DNA from: Eshraghiella sp045542375
GTDB taxonomy: Bacteria > Bacillota > Clostridia > Lachnospirales > Lachnospiraceae
DNA: 8,014 nucleotides
NCBI GenBank assembly: GCA_045542375.1
Contig: JAZQKW010000116.1
Location: 1 to 8,014, forward strand
Reading direction: 5' to 3'
Part shown: positions 1 through 6,259 of the stretch, piece after piece
Layout: the number at the start of each line of letters is the position of its first letter
Position numbering within the stretch: the stretch's first letter is position 1
Made by a program: the position numbers and the translations under genes
The notes under the pieces: generated by a model
The model's database searches: none
What the model was told of the DNA's origin: nothing
What the model saw: only the letters and a program-made list of their open reading frames with translations

Positions 1-1215
1 CGTGTCAAAATAACCAATGATTGTATCATTGTCATGAGTTCCGATATACTCAACATAATTCTTAGAATGATTGTGGAATGCATGCTCGCTGTTAGCGTCT
101 CCATCAAATGAGAACTGAAGTACCTTCATTCCAGGATATCCTGACTTCTTAATAAGTTCAACTACTTCAGGAACCACAACGCCAAGGTCTTCTGCTATCA
201 CCTTAGCTCCTCCCATAGCGCTGTCAATTGCGTTAATGAGCTTAATTCCCGGTCCCTCTGCATAGAAACCATCCTTAGGTTCTCCATCCGCAGGAATATT
301 GTAGTAACGAACAATTCCGATGAAGTGGTCAATTCTTGTTACGTCATAAAGCTTGGCTGAAGCAGCCATTCTTCTCTTCCACCATGCAAAATCATCTTTC
401 TCCATTGCCTTCCAGTCATAAATAGGATTGCCCCATTTCTGACCATATGATGAAAACATATCCGGAGGACAACCCGCAACATTAACAGGCTTCCATTCCT
501 TATCAAGAAGGAACTGTGTATGGTTAGTCCATACATCCGCACTGTCAAGAGCAACATAAATTGGAATATCACCAATTATCTGAATACCCTTCTTGTTAGC
601 ATACTGTTTAAGTCTTGTCCACTGCTCATAGAACTTAAACTGCATAAAGATGTAGAAATCTATCTCATCAGCAAGCTTCTTCTGATACTTAGTAACTGCA
701 GCCGGCTTACGATATCTGATATCTGCCTCCCAGCTGAGCCAATCATTATTATCATGGTCTGCTTTAATTGCCATGAATAATGCGAAATCCTGAATCCAAT
801 CTTCATTCTCTTTAAGGAAAGTCTTGTATTCTTCTGTATCCTTATGATTAGAAGCCTGATATGCTTTTCTTAATATTTTAAATCTTTCATTGTAGATTAC
901 ATCATATTCTATATATTCCGGATTGCTTCCCCAATTAATGCCCTGAAGTTCTTCTCTGTTAACAAGTCCTTCTTCTGCAAGGAAGTCAAGGTCAATAAAA
1001 TATGGATTGCCGGCAAATGCCGAAAATGACTGATATGGGCTGTCTCCAAAACTTGTCGGTCCTACAGGAAGCACCTGCCAGTACTTCTGACCTGATGCTC
1101 TTAACATATCGACAAATTCGTAAGCCTTCTCACCCAATGTACCTATTCCGTATGGAGATGGTAAACTGCTGATTGGGAGCAGTATTCCTGCGCCTCTTTC
1201 AAGTTCTTTTCCCAT
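1..1215 (-). CDS. malQ: 4-alpha-glucanotransferase (amylomaltase, GH77), N-terminal 405 residues; C-terminus outside window
   Basis: Amylomaltase transfers alpha-1,4-glucan segments between maltooligosaccharides in the cytoplasm, in maltodextrin and glycogen use. The minus-strand frame is open from an ATG at 1215 to the window edge. The protein begins MGKELERGAGILLPISSLPS and continues with the GH77 signature around YGIGTLG. The three expected catalytic carboxylates are visible: Asp296 in RIDHF (nucleophile), Glu342 in AEDLG (acid/base) and Asp395 in GTHDNDT. Their spacing matches the family closely. GH77 enzymes of this class are about 490-500 residues, so roughly 90-100 residues are missing only because the window ends. 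The start is supported by AAAGGA at 1226-1231, 10 nt upstream. The gene is divergent from an AraC-type regulator and is preceded by a consensus TATAAT with a poor -35. Identification is secure from the motifs; physiological substrate and operon partners cannot be seen. Confidence 0.96.
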   Translation of the reverse strand, partial: MGKELERGAGILLPISSLPSPYGIGTLGEKAYEFVDMLRASGQKYWQVLPVGPTSFGDSPYQSFSAFAGNPYFIDLDFLAEEGLVNREELQGINWGSNPEYIEYDVIYNERFKILRKAYQASNHKDTEEYKTFLKENEDWIQDFALFMAIKADHDNNDWLSWEADIRYRKPAAVTKYQKKLADEIDFYIFMQFKFYEQWTRLKQYANKKGIQIIGDIPIYVALDSADVWTNHTQFLLDKEWKPVNVAGCPPDMFSSYGQKWGNPIYDWKAMEKDDFAWWKRRMAASAKLYDVTRIDHFIGIVRYYNIPADGEPKDGFYAEGPGIKLINAIDSAMGGAKVIAEDLGVVVPEVVELIKKSGYPGMKVLQFSFDGDANSEHAFHNHSKNYVEYIGTHDNDTIIGYFDT

Positions 1216-1242
1216 TGTGTGTTAATCCTTTCGCGTGCTTCT

Positions 1243-1258
1243 TATGTATTTTTACATA
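1243..1258. repeat. Perfect 16-bp palindrome in malQ leader (TATGTA-TTTT-TACATA), possible operator
   Basis: TATGTA (1243-1248) and TACATA (1253-1258) form perfect 6-bp arms around a TTTT centre. A second overlapping inverted pair, TACAT (1253-1257) with ATGTA (1262-1266), runs into the malQ -10. The element therefore covers the expected transcription start of malQ, a position suited to a repressor. AT-rich DNA produces such palindromes by chance, so the regulatory role is only a suggestion. Confidence 0.35.
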
Positions 1259-1265
1259 CAAATGT

Positions 1266-1271
1266 ATTATA
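1266..1271 (-). promoter_or_regulatory. Probable malQ -10 box (TATAAT)
   Basis: Reading the minus strand, a perfect TATAAT lies 51 nt before the malQ ATG. At 17-18 bp spacing the -35 region reads AGAAAT or AAGAAA, which is far from TTGACA, and no TG extends the -10. A good -10 with a poor -35 is what an activator-dependent promoter often looks like. That would fit control by the divergent AraC protein, but this is inference from a 142-bp region. Confidence 0.5.
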
Positions 1272-1293
1272 CTCTTAATTTTTTCAAAATTTC

Positions 1294-1323
1294 TTGTAGT
1301 ATACCATTAAAATATGGTACAAT
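1294..1323 (+). promoter_or_regulatory. Probable araC-type gene promoter with an inverted repeat in the spacer
   Basis: TTGTAG (1294-1299) and TACAAT (1318-1323) are separated by 18 bp and lie 35 nt before the regulator's ATG. The spacer holds TACCAT (1302-1307) and ATGGTA (1314-1319), perfect inverted 6-mers whose right arm overlaps the -10 box. An operator at this position would block RNA polymerase, so autoregulation or cross-regulation is plausible. No binding protein can be assigned from the sequence. Confidence 0.45.
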
Positions 1324-1357
1324 ACTATCATCAACTGCAAATTAATGGAGGTTTACA

Positions 1358-2245
1358 ATGAATATTCCTGAATACGAAATATATCACGAAACCAAGAAAC
1401 ACTCAGAATCCATATTTCCATATAATACATATTTATGCTCAATTCCGTTGGATTTTTATGAAGTTCCTAATCATTGGCATAACGAAATGGAAATTATATA
1501 TATTAAAAAAGGAAAAGGAACCGTATCAATTGATATGCACTCCCACTATGTAGAAGCCGGTGACATAATCATTGTAATTCCCGGACAGCTTCACAGTATT
1601 TCCCAATTGGATAAATACTCAATGGAATATGAAAACATTATTTTTTCCACAGATATGCTTATCTCCAAAATATCAGATACTCTGGAGTCTGATTTTTTCA
1701 TTCCATTACTTGCAGGCAATATAGCCATTAAGAACCTTATAACCGCTGATGATGACATATATAACGAGCTTGCTCTCTGTCTCAACAAGGCAGATAACAT
1801 CTGTCGTACCTTTCCAAAAGGATACAAGCTGGCCCTTAAAGCATGCCTTTATGAATTTTTCTTTGTCATATACACTAATTCAGAGGAAATATCAGAGACC
1901 AAGTCCAATAAGAATGTAGACCGAATCAAGACCATACTTAATTATCTGGAAGCGAATTACAGACATGATATAAGCATTGAAGAAATAGCTGACGTCTGCG
2001 GCTTTTCCAGCTCCCATTTTATGAAGTTTTTCAAGAAAAACATGGGCGATTCCTTCATAAATTATTTAAATGATTACAGATTGTCAATGGCCGCAAGAAC
2101 GCTTCTGTCTTCTGACGACAACATAATTGATATTGCTGCCGACTGCGGATATGACAACCTGTCTTATTTTAATCGTATTTTCAAGAAAAAATATGGTGTA
2201 ACACCAAGTGCTTACCGTAAGTCGAATGGTTCCGGAGAATACTAA
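1358..2245 (+). CDS. AraC-family transcriptional regulator with N-terminal cupin-like sensor domain
   Basis: A 295-residue cytoplasmic DNA-binding regulator. The N-terminal part (about residues 20-100) resembles the AraC ligand-binding cupin fold: His39 and His41 in NHWHNEMEI, a beta-rich stretch, VEAGDIIIVIPGQLHSI (66-82), and a His at 79. The C-terminal part (about 189-288) is a typical two-helix-turn-helix AraC domain. The first HTH is near 206-227 (SIEEIADVCGFSSSHFMKFF) and the second near 256-277 (IIDIAADCGYDNLSYFNRIF), followed by the usual GVTPSAYRKS ending. The length is normal for the family. The start is fixed by TGGAGGT at 1346-1352, just upstream of the ATG. It is divergent from malQ, so control of maltodextrin use is a reasonable guess, but the ligand is unknown because cupin AraC proteins respond to many sugars. 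Its stop codon abuts the stop of the convergent permease gene with no base between. Confidence 0.93.
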   Translation: MNIPEYEIYHETKKHSESIFPYNTYLCSIPLDFYEVPNHWHNEMEIIYIKKGKGTVSIDMHSHYVEAGDIIIVIPGQLHSISQLDKYSMEYENIIFSTDMLISKISDTLESDFFIPLLAGNIAIKNLITADDDIYNELALCLNKADNICRTFPKGYKLALKACLYEFFFVIYTNSEEISETKSNKNVDRIKTILNYLEANYRHDISIEEIADVCGFSSSHFMKFFKKNMGDSFINYLNDYRLSMAARTLLSSDDNIIDIAADCGYDNLSYFNRIFKKKYGVTPSAYRKSNGSGEY

Positions 2246-3076
2246 TCAGCCAGCATGAAAACGTTGTTTTGCCAATCCCACAAGACTAAGTAATCCAAAA
2301 AGCACCAGATTCACACACACTATACTTGCTCCGGTAGGTGTAGAGCAGGCAAAGGAAATCGTAATTCCAATAAGAAAGCTTACTACCGCAACTATTACTG
2401 AAGTAATAATAACTCCCCTATATGTTTTACATACTCTCATAGATGTAAGACTTGGGAAAATTATAAGACTTGATATGAGCAGTGCTCCCATCATTCTCAT
2501 ACCGATTACAACTGTAACAGCCGTAAGTATGGAAAGTATCATATTATAAAGGCCAGCTCTTGTTCCTGTTGCTTTGGCAAAGCTTTCATCAAAGGTTACA
2601 GCAAATATACGATTGTAAAATACAATAAACAATACAATCACTATAAGTGCTATTATTTTGGTAAGTAGTGCATCCCCTTCACTTATCGAAAGAATACTAC
2701 CAAACATATAATTATTAATATCCGTATTCATCCCTGATGAAAGAGATAATATCATAACACCAACTGCCAGCGAGCCGCTACACAGTATTGCCAACGCCTG
2801 GTCTCCTTTAATCTTACTGTTAGAGCTTAATCTCAAAAGAAAAAAGGCTGCAACTATACATATGGGAACCGCAAGTTTAAGAGGTGCCACATTAAGTGCT
2901 GATGCAAGTGCCAGTGACGCAAATCCCACATGCGAAAGTCCATCCCCTATCATAGAATATCTTTTTAACACCATGCTGACTCCCAAAAGAGATGCACACA
3001 GGGTTACAAGAAGTCCCACAACTATAGCCTGAACCATAAAATCATATGAAAACATTGTTCTAAATAAATCAAACAT
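2246..3076 (-). CDS. znuB: Zinc/manganese-type metal ABC transporter, permease (ZnuB/MntB-like, ABC-3 family)
   Basis: A 276-residue integral membrane protein that would form the transmembrane channel of a metal importer. About seven to eight hydrophobic segments can be seen, roughly at residues 13-36, 47-62, 66-82, 92-112, 137-155, 176-208, 220-241 and 247-268. The family motif DGLSHVGFASLAL (45-57), usual for ABC-3 permeases, is present, as is GMRMMGALLISSLIIFPSL (192-210). The frame is open upstream to an ATG at 3103. I prefer the ATG at 3076 because AAGGAG sits 9 nt before it and the protein then starts at MFDLF, as in relatives. With that start it overlaps the ATPase gene by 8 nt (3069-3076), so translation is probably coupled. 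It is the last gene of the operon. No terminator follows, because the next base belongs to the convergent regulator gene. Zinc is favoured over manganese by the neighbouring His-rich binding protein. Confidence 0.93.
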   Translation of the reverse strand: MFDLFRTMFSYDFMVQAIVVGLLVTLCASLLGVSMVLKRYSMIGDGLSHVGFASLALASALNVAPLKLAVPICIVAAFFLLRLSSNSKIKGDQALAILCSGSLAVGVMILSLSSGMNTDINNYMFGSILSISEGDALLTKIIALIVIVLFIVFYNRIFAVTFDESFAKATGTRAGLYNMILSILTAVTVVIGMRMMGALLISSLIIFPSLTSMRVCKTYRGVIITSVIVAVVSFLIGITISFACSTPTGASIVCVNLVLFGLLSLVGLAKQRFHAG

Positions 3077-3788
3077 TTTTCTCTGCTCCTTCTCCGGTGG
3101 CATATTTCATGCCCACTCCTGATTCAAGGTATTCTTTTTTGCTTCCGTAAAAAACCTTATCCTGAGATAAATACATAATATGAGACGCGTATTTCAATGT
3201 GGCATCCATATCGTGGGATACCATAATAACTGTAATTCCCATATCCTTATTTATCTTGGAAATCAATTCGTAAAATTCAGCAGTAACAATAGGGTCAAGT
3301 CCGGTTGCCGGCTCATCAAGCAAAATAACCTTCTTGGTTGCACACATGGCACGGGCAAGCAGAACTCTCTGCTGCTGCCCTCCCGATAAATCGTTGTAGC
3401 ATTTATTCTTAAGTGCATCCACACCCATAAGGCGCATCTTATCCATGGCATCTTCCTTGTCAGCCTTGGTATAGAACGGAAGAAAAGAAAGATTATTTAA
3501 CCTACCCGATATAACAACTTCAAAAACGCTTGCAGGAAAATCCTTCTGTGCAAGTGTCTGCTGTGGAAGATAGCCTATTTCTCTGGCCCTTAAACCATCT
3601 CCAAGTTCAATGCTTCCTCCCATTGCTTTTTTTAATTTTAGAAGAGCTTTCACAAGGGTACTCTTTCCGGCACCGTTTTCTTCGATGATGCAGAGATATT
3701 CGCCACCATTAAGTTCAAAATTAATATTTTCAAGAATAACCTGTCCCTCGTAGCCAAGCTTCAAATTCTCACATTTTATTAAAGCCAT
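3069..3788 (-). CDS. znuC: Zinc/manganese-type metal ABC transporter, ATP-binding protein (ZnuC-like), with an altered Walker A motif
   Basis: A 239-residue cytoplasmic ATPase that would power the ZnuB-like permease. ABC motifs occur in order: Walker A region ENGAGKST (37-44), Q-loop LPQQ (74-77), signature LSGGQQQR (134-141), Walker B VILLDEP (154-160), D-loop GLD (163-165) and switch His192 in MVSHD. The oddity is Walker A: the expected first glycine of GxxGxGKS/T is Glu36 (codon GAA at 3681-3683, minus strand), giving IIEENGAGKST. The catalytic Lys42 and the rest of the loop are intact, so the protein is probably still active. A single G-to-A change from GGA would explain it. The ATG at 3788 shares one base with the upstream TGA (TGATG), and AGGGAGG lies about 10 nt before it. 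It overlaps the permease gene by 8 nt. The specific metal is inferred from context. Confidence 0.94.
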   Translation of the reverse strand: MALIKCENLKLGYEGQVILENINFELNGGEYLCIIEENGAGKSTLVKALLKLKKAMGGSIELGDGLRAREIGYLPQQTLAQKDFPASVFEVVISGRLNNLSFLPFYTKADKEDAMDKMRLMGVDALKNKCYNDLSGGQQQRVLLARAMCATKKVILLDEPATGLDPIVTAEFYELISKINKDMGITVIMVSHDMDATLKYASHIMYLSQDKVFYGSKKEYLESGVGMKYATGEGAEKNV

Positions 3789-4753
3789 CAGTTCAAAGCC
3801 TCCCTTAGTGTATCGAGATTCCTTCTCATAAGACTTATATATGTCTCTCCCTTATCAAAATCACTCCTGCTCACGTTATGACAGGTATAAAAGGTCATAA
3901 CTTTTACTCCTGCATCATTGGCAATTGCATTGGCAATATTTCCGTTACTAAGTTCTATTTTAAAGACTATCGGTATTTTATCTTCTTTTACCTTATCAAT
4001 AAGAAAAGCAACTGTCTTGGCACTTGGTTCACTTTCCGCCGCACATCCGGGAAAAGCCGCATAATAATCCAATCCGTATGCTTCAACAAAATACCTTAAT
4101 GGAAATCTGTCACCAAATACAAGTTCATGTCTTTCTGACTTCTCAACTATACTCTCAAATTCACTGTCAAGTCTCATCAATTCATCAGAGTACTGTCTAA
4201 AATTCTCCTCATACCGTTCTTTGTTATTTACATCTGTTTCACAGAGAACATCTTTTATTTTTTCAGATATCTTAATAGCGTTCAAAGGATCCGTCCATAC
4301 ATGCTCATCCCATTCCTCTGCCCCTTCTTCATGGGAATGGTCATGTTCATGGGAATGATGATGTCCTTCCATCCCTTCAACATGCTCTTCCTCATATTTC
4401 TCAACTAAGTCAAGCATCTTAATTATCTTAATGTCATCATTATCAACTGTGTTCAAAATATAATCTAACCAGGTATCATTTTCTCCACCCGTATATATAA
4501 AAATATCGCATTCCTCTATGGCGATAATATCTTTAGGTGTAGGCTCATAAGAATGAGATTCCGACCCCGGCTTAATCAAAAGAGTTACATTAGCATTATC
4601 TCCTGCCACCTGCCTTGCAAAGTCAAATGATGCAAACACGGTTGTAACTATATTTATTTTACCGTTATCCTGCTGCTTTACGAATCTGCATCCTGTAAGT
4701 AAAACACTCATCGTTATAAACAGTAAGGAAATTATTATTCTAAACCGTTTCAT
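3788..4753 (-). CDS. znuA: ZnuA-like metal-binding lipoprotein of the ABC importer, with His-rich loop
   Basis: A 321-residue substrate-binding protein of the cluster A-I (ZnuA/TroA) type. It begins with Lys/Arg, a hydrophobic segment and the lipobox LLTGC (18-22), so it is probably a lipoprotein anchored outside the membrane at Cys22. Likely metal ligands are His67 in GSESHSYEPTP, His151 in EHVWTDP, Asp215 in VFGDRFPLRYF and His292 in TCHNVS. The third site is Asp where classical ZnuA has His. An acidic His-rich loop (about 124-141, with eight His) lies between the first two ligands; such loops are characteristic of zinc-binding members and favour zinc over manganese. The frame is open upstream to an ATG at 4777. 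I chose 4753 because it forms an ATGA overlap with the upstream repressor stop, leaves a normal signal peptide, and has purine-rich AGGGA upstream. It couples to the ATPase gene by a 1-nt overlap. Confidence 0.94.
   Translation of the reverse strand: MKRFRIIISLLFITMSVLLTGCRFVKQQDNGKINIVTTVFASFDFARQVAGDNANVTLLIKPGSESHSYEPTPKDIIAIEECDIFIYTGGENDTWLDYILNTVDNDDIKIIKMLDLVEKYEEEHVEGMEGHHHSHEHDHSHEEGAEEWDEHVWTDPLNAIKISEKIKDVLCETDVNNKERYEENFRQYSDELMRLDSEFESIVEKSERHELVFGDRFPLRYFVEAYGLDYYAAFPGCAAESEPSAKTVAFLIDKVKEDKIPIVFKIELSNGNIANAIANDAGVKVMTFYTCHNVSRSDFDKGETYISLMRRNLDTLREALN
4327..4386 (-). other. His/Glu-rich metal-capturing loop coding segment in znuA
   Basis: This stretch encodes roughly residues 123-142 of the binding protein, beginning around EHVEGMEG and running through an HHHSHEHDHSHEE-type segment. 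Repeated ATG/CAT trinucleotides make it a low-complexity tract at DNA level. In ZnuA proteins, loops like this bind extra zinc with modest affinity and are thought to help capture or sense zinc. The match to that class is direct; the role in this protein is inferred. Confidence 0.8.
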
Positions 4754-5166
4754 TGTTTTTCCCTGCACTCCTTGCACATTCCACTTAAAACAGATGACTC
4801 ACACACAAGCGAAAACCCATGGTGTTCCATAATATGATTATACAATTCATCCATAAAATGACATTCCAGATGAATTATCCTGTCACAACCGACGCATCTT
4901 AAATGAAGGTGGTCCTTACAGCTGTGTTTTCTGTCCCCAACATACTGATATGTAGACATCTCACCTTTTTCTGCAACATATTTCATAACGGCACCCTCTT
5001 TACTGAGCTTGTTAAGATATCTGTATATTGTAGATGGATTAACCTCTATTCCCTCCTTGCGAAGATAATTATCTATGTCGGATGCCTTCACAATCTTATC
5101 CTGATTTGAGGTAAAAAACTCCATTATTTTGGTATGACTTACTGTTGAATAATTCTTGGTTGCCAT
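4750..5166 (-). CDS. zur: Fur-family metalloregulator, probably Zur (zinc uptake repressor)
   Basis: A 138-residue Fur-superfamily repressor. The N-terminal part (about 10-75) is a winged helix, with the recognition-helix region NPSTIYRYLNKLSKEGAV (43-60). The C-terminal part is the dimerisation and metal-binding domain. The His-rich HLHLRC segment (86-91) holds typical regulatory-site ligands, and two CxxC pairs (C91/C94 and C131/C134) form the structural zinc site. The ATG at 5166 has TGGAGTG 7 nt upstream (5174-5180). The gene is first in the operon and its TGA overlaps the binding-protein ATG by 4 nt. The promoter has four TTTGCA units at its start site, fitting autorepression of the whole operon. 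Motifs alone do not separate Zur from Fur, Mur or PerR; Zur is preferred because the next genes encode a His-rich ZnuA-type importer. Confidence 0.88.
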   Translation of the reverse strand: MATKNYSTVSHTKIMEFFTSNQDKIVKASDIDNYLRKEGIEVNPSTIYRYLNKLSKEGAVMKYVAEKGEMSTYQYVGDRKHSCKDHLHLRCVGCDRIIHLECHFMDELYNHIMEHHGFSLVCESSVLSGMCKECREKQ

Positions 5167-5181
5167 TTATAATCACTCCAT

Positions 5182-5215
5182 TTTGCAATTGATTTGCATT
5201 TGCAAGCTGTTTGCA
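5182..5215. promoter_or_regulatory. Tandem TTTGCA operator, probable Zur box
   Basis: Four exact TTTGCA hexamers begin at 5182, 5193, 5199 and 5210. They are organised as two adjacent 17-bp units, each TTTGCAA-N4-TTTGCA. The central pair also creates the palindrome TTGCA-TT-TGCAA (5194-5205). The block starts at about +1 of the zur promoter and ends just before the zur ribosome site. This suits a repressor that binds as two dimers and blocks initiation. That the Fur-family protein encoded next door is the binder is inference. Confidence 0.72.
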
Positions 5216-5222
5216 TTTTCAT

Positions 5223-5251
5223 ATGCTATCATTTTTTTGTTATTATGTCAA
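5223..5251 (-). promoter_or_regulatory. Promoter of the zur-znuACB operon
   Basis: On the minus strand there is a perfect -35 TTGACA (5251-5246), a 17-bp spacer, and a -10 TAGCAT (5228-5223). Initiation is expected near 5215-5217, at the edge of the TTTGCA block. This gives a leader of about 50 nt before the zur ATG. No other promoter is evident between the four overlapping genes, so one transcript is likely. Confidence 0.8.
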
Positions 5252-5262
5252 CAGATTTTCCG

Positions 5263-5291
5263 TTGACCTTTAGGTTAGGAAGTGCTAATAT
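5263..5291 (+). promoter_or_regulatory. Promoter of ptb-buk with extended -10
   Basis: TTGACC (5263-5268), a 17-bp spacer and TAATAT (5286-5291) preceded by TG (5283-5284) make a strong sigma-A promoter. Initiation is expected near 5298, about 30 nt before the ptb ATG. Its -35 lies 11 bp from the -35 of the opposing zur promoter, so the two polymerases would load back to back. The start site is downstream of the upstream ATG at 5194, which argues that the longer open frame is not the true ptb start. Confidence 0.8.
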
Positions 5292-5328
5292 TTTTAGTAG
5301 ATTTTTTAGAAACAAAGGAGAATTAATT

Positions 5329-6246
5329 ATGATTAAGACTTTTGATGATATTTTATCCAAAGTTAAAGAATGCAGTATTAAGAAGGTTTCTGTTGCTGTT
5401 GCTCAGGATGAGGCAGTTCTTGAAGCTTGTAAGGCAGCTAAGGAAAGAGGAATCGCTGATTCTATCCTTGTAGGTGACGCAGACCTTATTAAAGAAATTG
5501 CTGACTCAATTTCAATGGATTTAAGTGATTATGAAGTTATTGATGTAAAGGATGTTACAGAGGCAGCTCTTACTGCTGTTAAGCTTGTACATGACGGCAA
5601 GGCAGACATGTATATGAAGGGTCTTATTGATACTAAGGGATTCCTTAAGAGTATCCTTGATAAGGAGGTTGGTCTCAGAACAGGCAAACCACTTTCTCAT
5701 GTATGTGTATTTGACGTTAAGGGTGTAGACAAGCTTCTCTTCTTAACAGACGTTGCATTTATCCCTTATCCTACACTTGAAGATAAGGTTAACATTATTA
5801 ATAATACAGTAGAAATCTGTAACGCATGCGGAATCACTAATCCTAAGGTTGCTCCTATTGCAGCAGTTGAAGTAGTTAACCCTAAGATGCCTGCAACAGT
5901 TGAAGCTGCTGAACTTACAAGAATGAATGAAGCCGGCGAAATTACAGGATGTATCGTTGACGGACCTCTTTCAATGGATCTTGCAATCTGCCCTGAAGCT
6001 GCTGAGCACAAGGGATGCACAGACAGAAAGATTGTTGGTGACGCCGACATCTTACTTTTCCCTGATATCCATGCAGGAAACATCTGCTACAAGGCCATGG
6101 TACATACAGCAGATATGGTTAACGGTAACCTTATTACAGGTACTGCTGCTCCGGTTATTCTTACTTCACGTTCAGACTCATTTGAAGTTAAAGTTAACTC
6201 ACTTGCTCTCGGAGCTGTTGTTGCCGAGGCAATGAAGAATAAATAA
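5329..6246 (+). CDS. ptb: Phosphate butyryltransferase
   Basis: Converts butyryl-CoA plus phosphate to butyryl phosphate plus CoA in the cytoplasm, the first step of the Ptb-Buk route to butyrate. The 305-residue product has the usual length of clostridial Ptb and shows the PTA/PTB family pattern throughout. Examples are ADMYMKGLIDTKGFLKSIL (92-110), FIPYPTLEDKVNIINNTVEI (144-163), GCIVDGPLSMDLAI (207-220) and ADILLFPDIHAGNICYKAM (239-257). The frame is open back to 5194, adding 45 codons. I reject that start because the added residues overlap the promoter and operator region, whereas ATG 5329 has AAAGGAG (5314-5320) 8 nt upstream and gives the normal N-terminus. Butyrate kinase follows after 13 nt, which confirms butyryl rather than acetyl specificity. 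A fused or broad branched-acyl role cannot be excluded. Rich use of GGT, GCT and CTT codons fits high expression. Confidence 0.95.
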   Translation: MIKTFDDILSKVKECSIKKVSVAVAQDEAVLEACKAAKERGIADSILVGDADLIKEIADSISMDLSDYEVIDVKDVTEAALTAVKLVHDGKADMYMKGLIDTKGFLKSILDKEVGLRTGKPLSHVCVFDVKGVDKLLFLTDVAFIPYPTLEDKVNIINNTVEICNACGITNPKVAPIAAVEVVNPKMPATVEAAELTRMNEAGEITGCIVDGPLSMDLAICPEAAEHKGCTDRKIVGDADILLFPDIHAGNICYKAMVHTADMVNGNLITGTAAPVILTSRSDSFEVKVNSLALGAVVAEAMKNK

Positions 6247-6259
6247 GCGAGGTGGACAT

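Noticed and set aside
339..780. Small open frames of 78 and 86 codons overlapping malQ
   Set aside because: Both overlap the conserved catalytic part of malQ in other frames and show no ribosome sites or recognisable features.
2255..2269. A catabolite-response (cre)-like sequence, ATGAAAACGTTGTTT
   Set aside because: It departs from consensus near the end and lies in the 3' coding end of the permease gene, away from any promoter. Probably chance.
5194..5328. A 45-codon N-terminal extension of ptb from the ATG at 5194
   Set aside because: It would cross the zur operator, both promoters and the predicted ptb start site. It has no ribosome site and encodes residues not typical of Ptb. ATG 5329 has AAAGGAG and gives the family length.
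5766..6083. A 105-codon open frame antisense to ptb
   Set aside because: Same reasoning: it is antisense to a strongly conserved gene, with no start signals and no recognisable domain.
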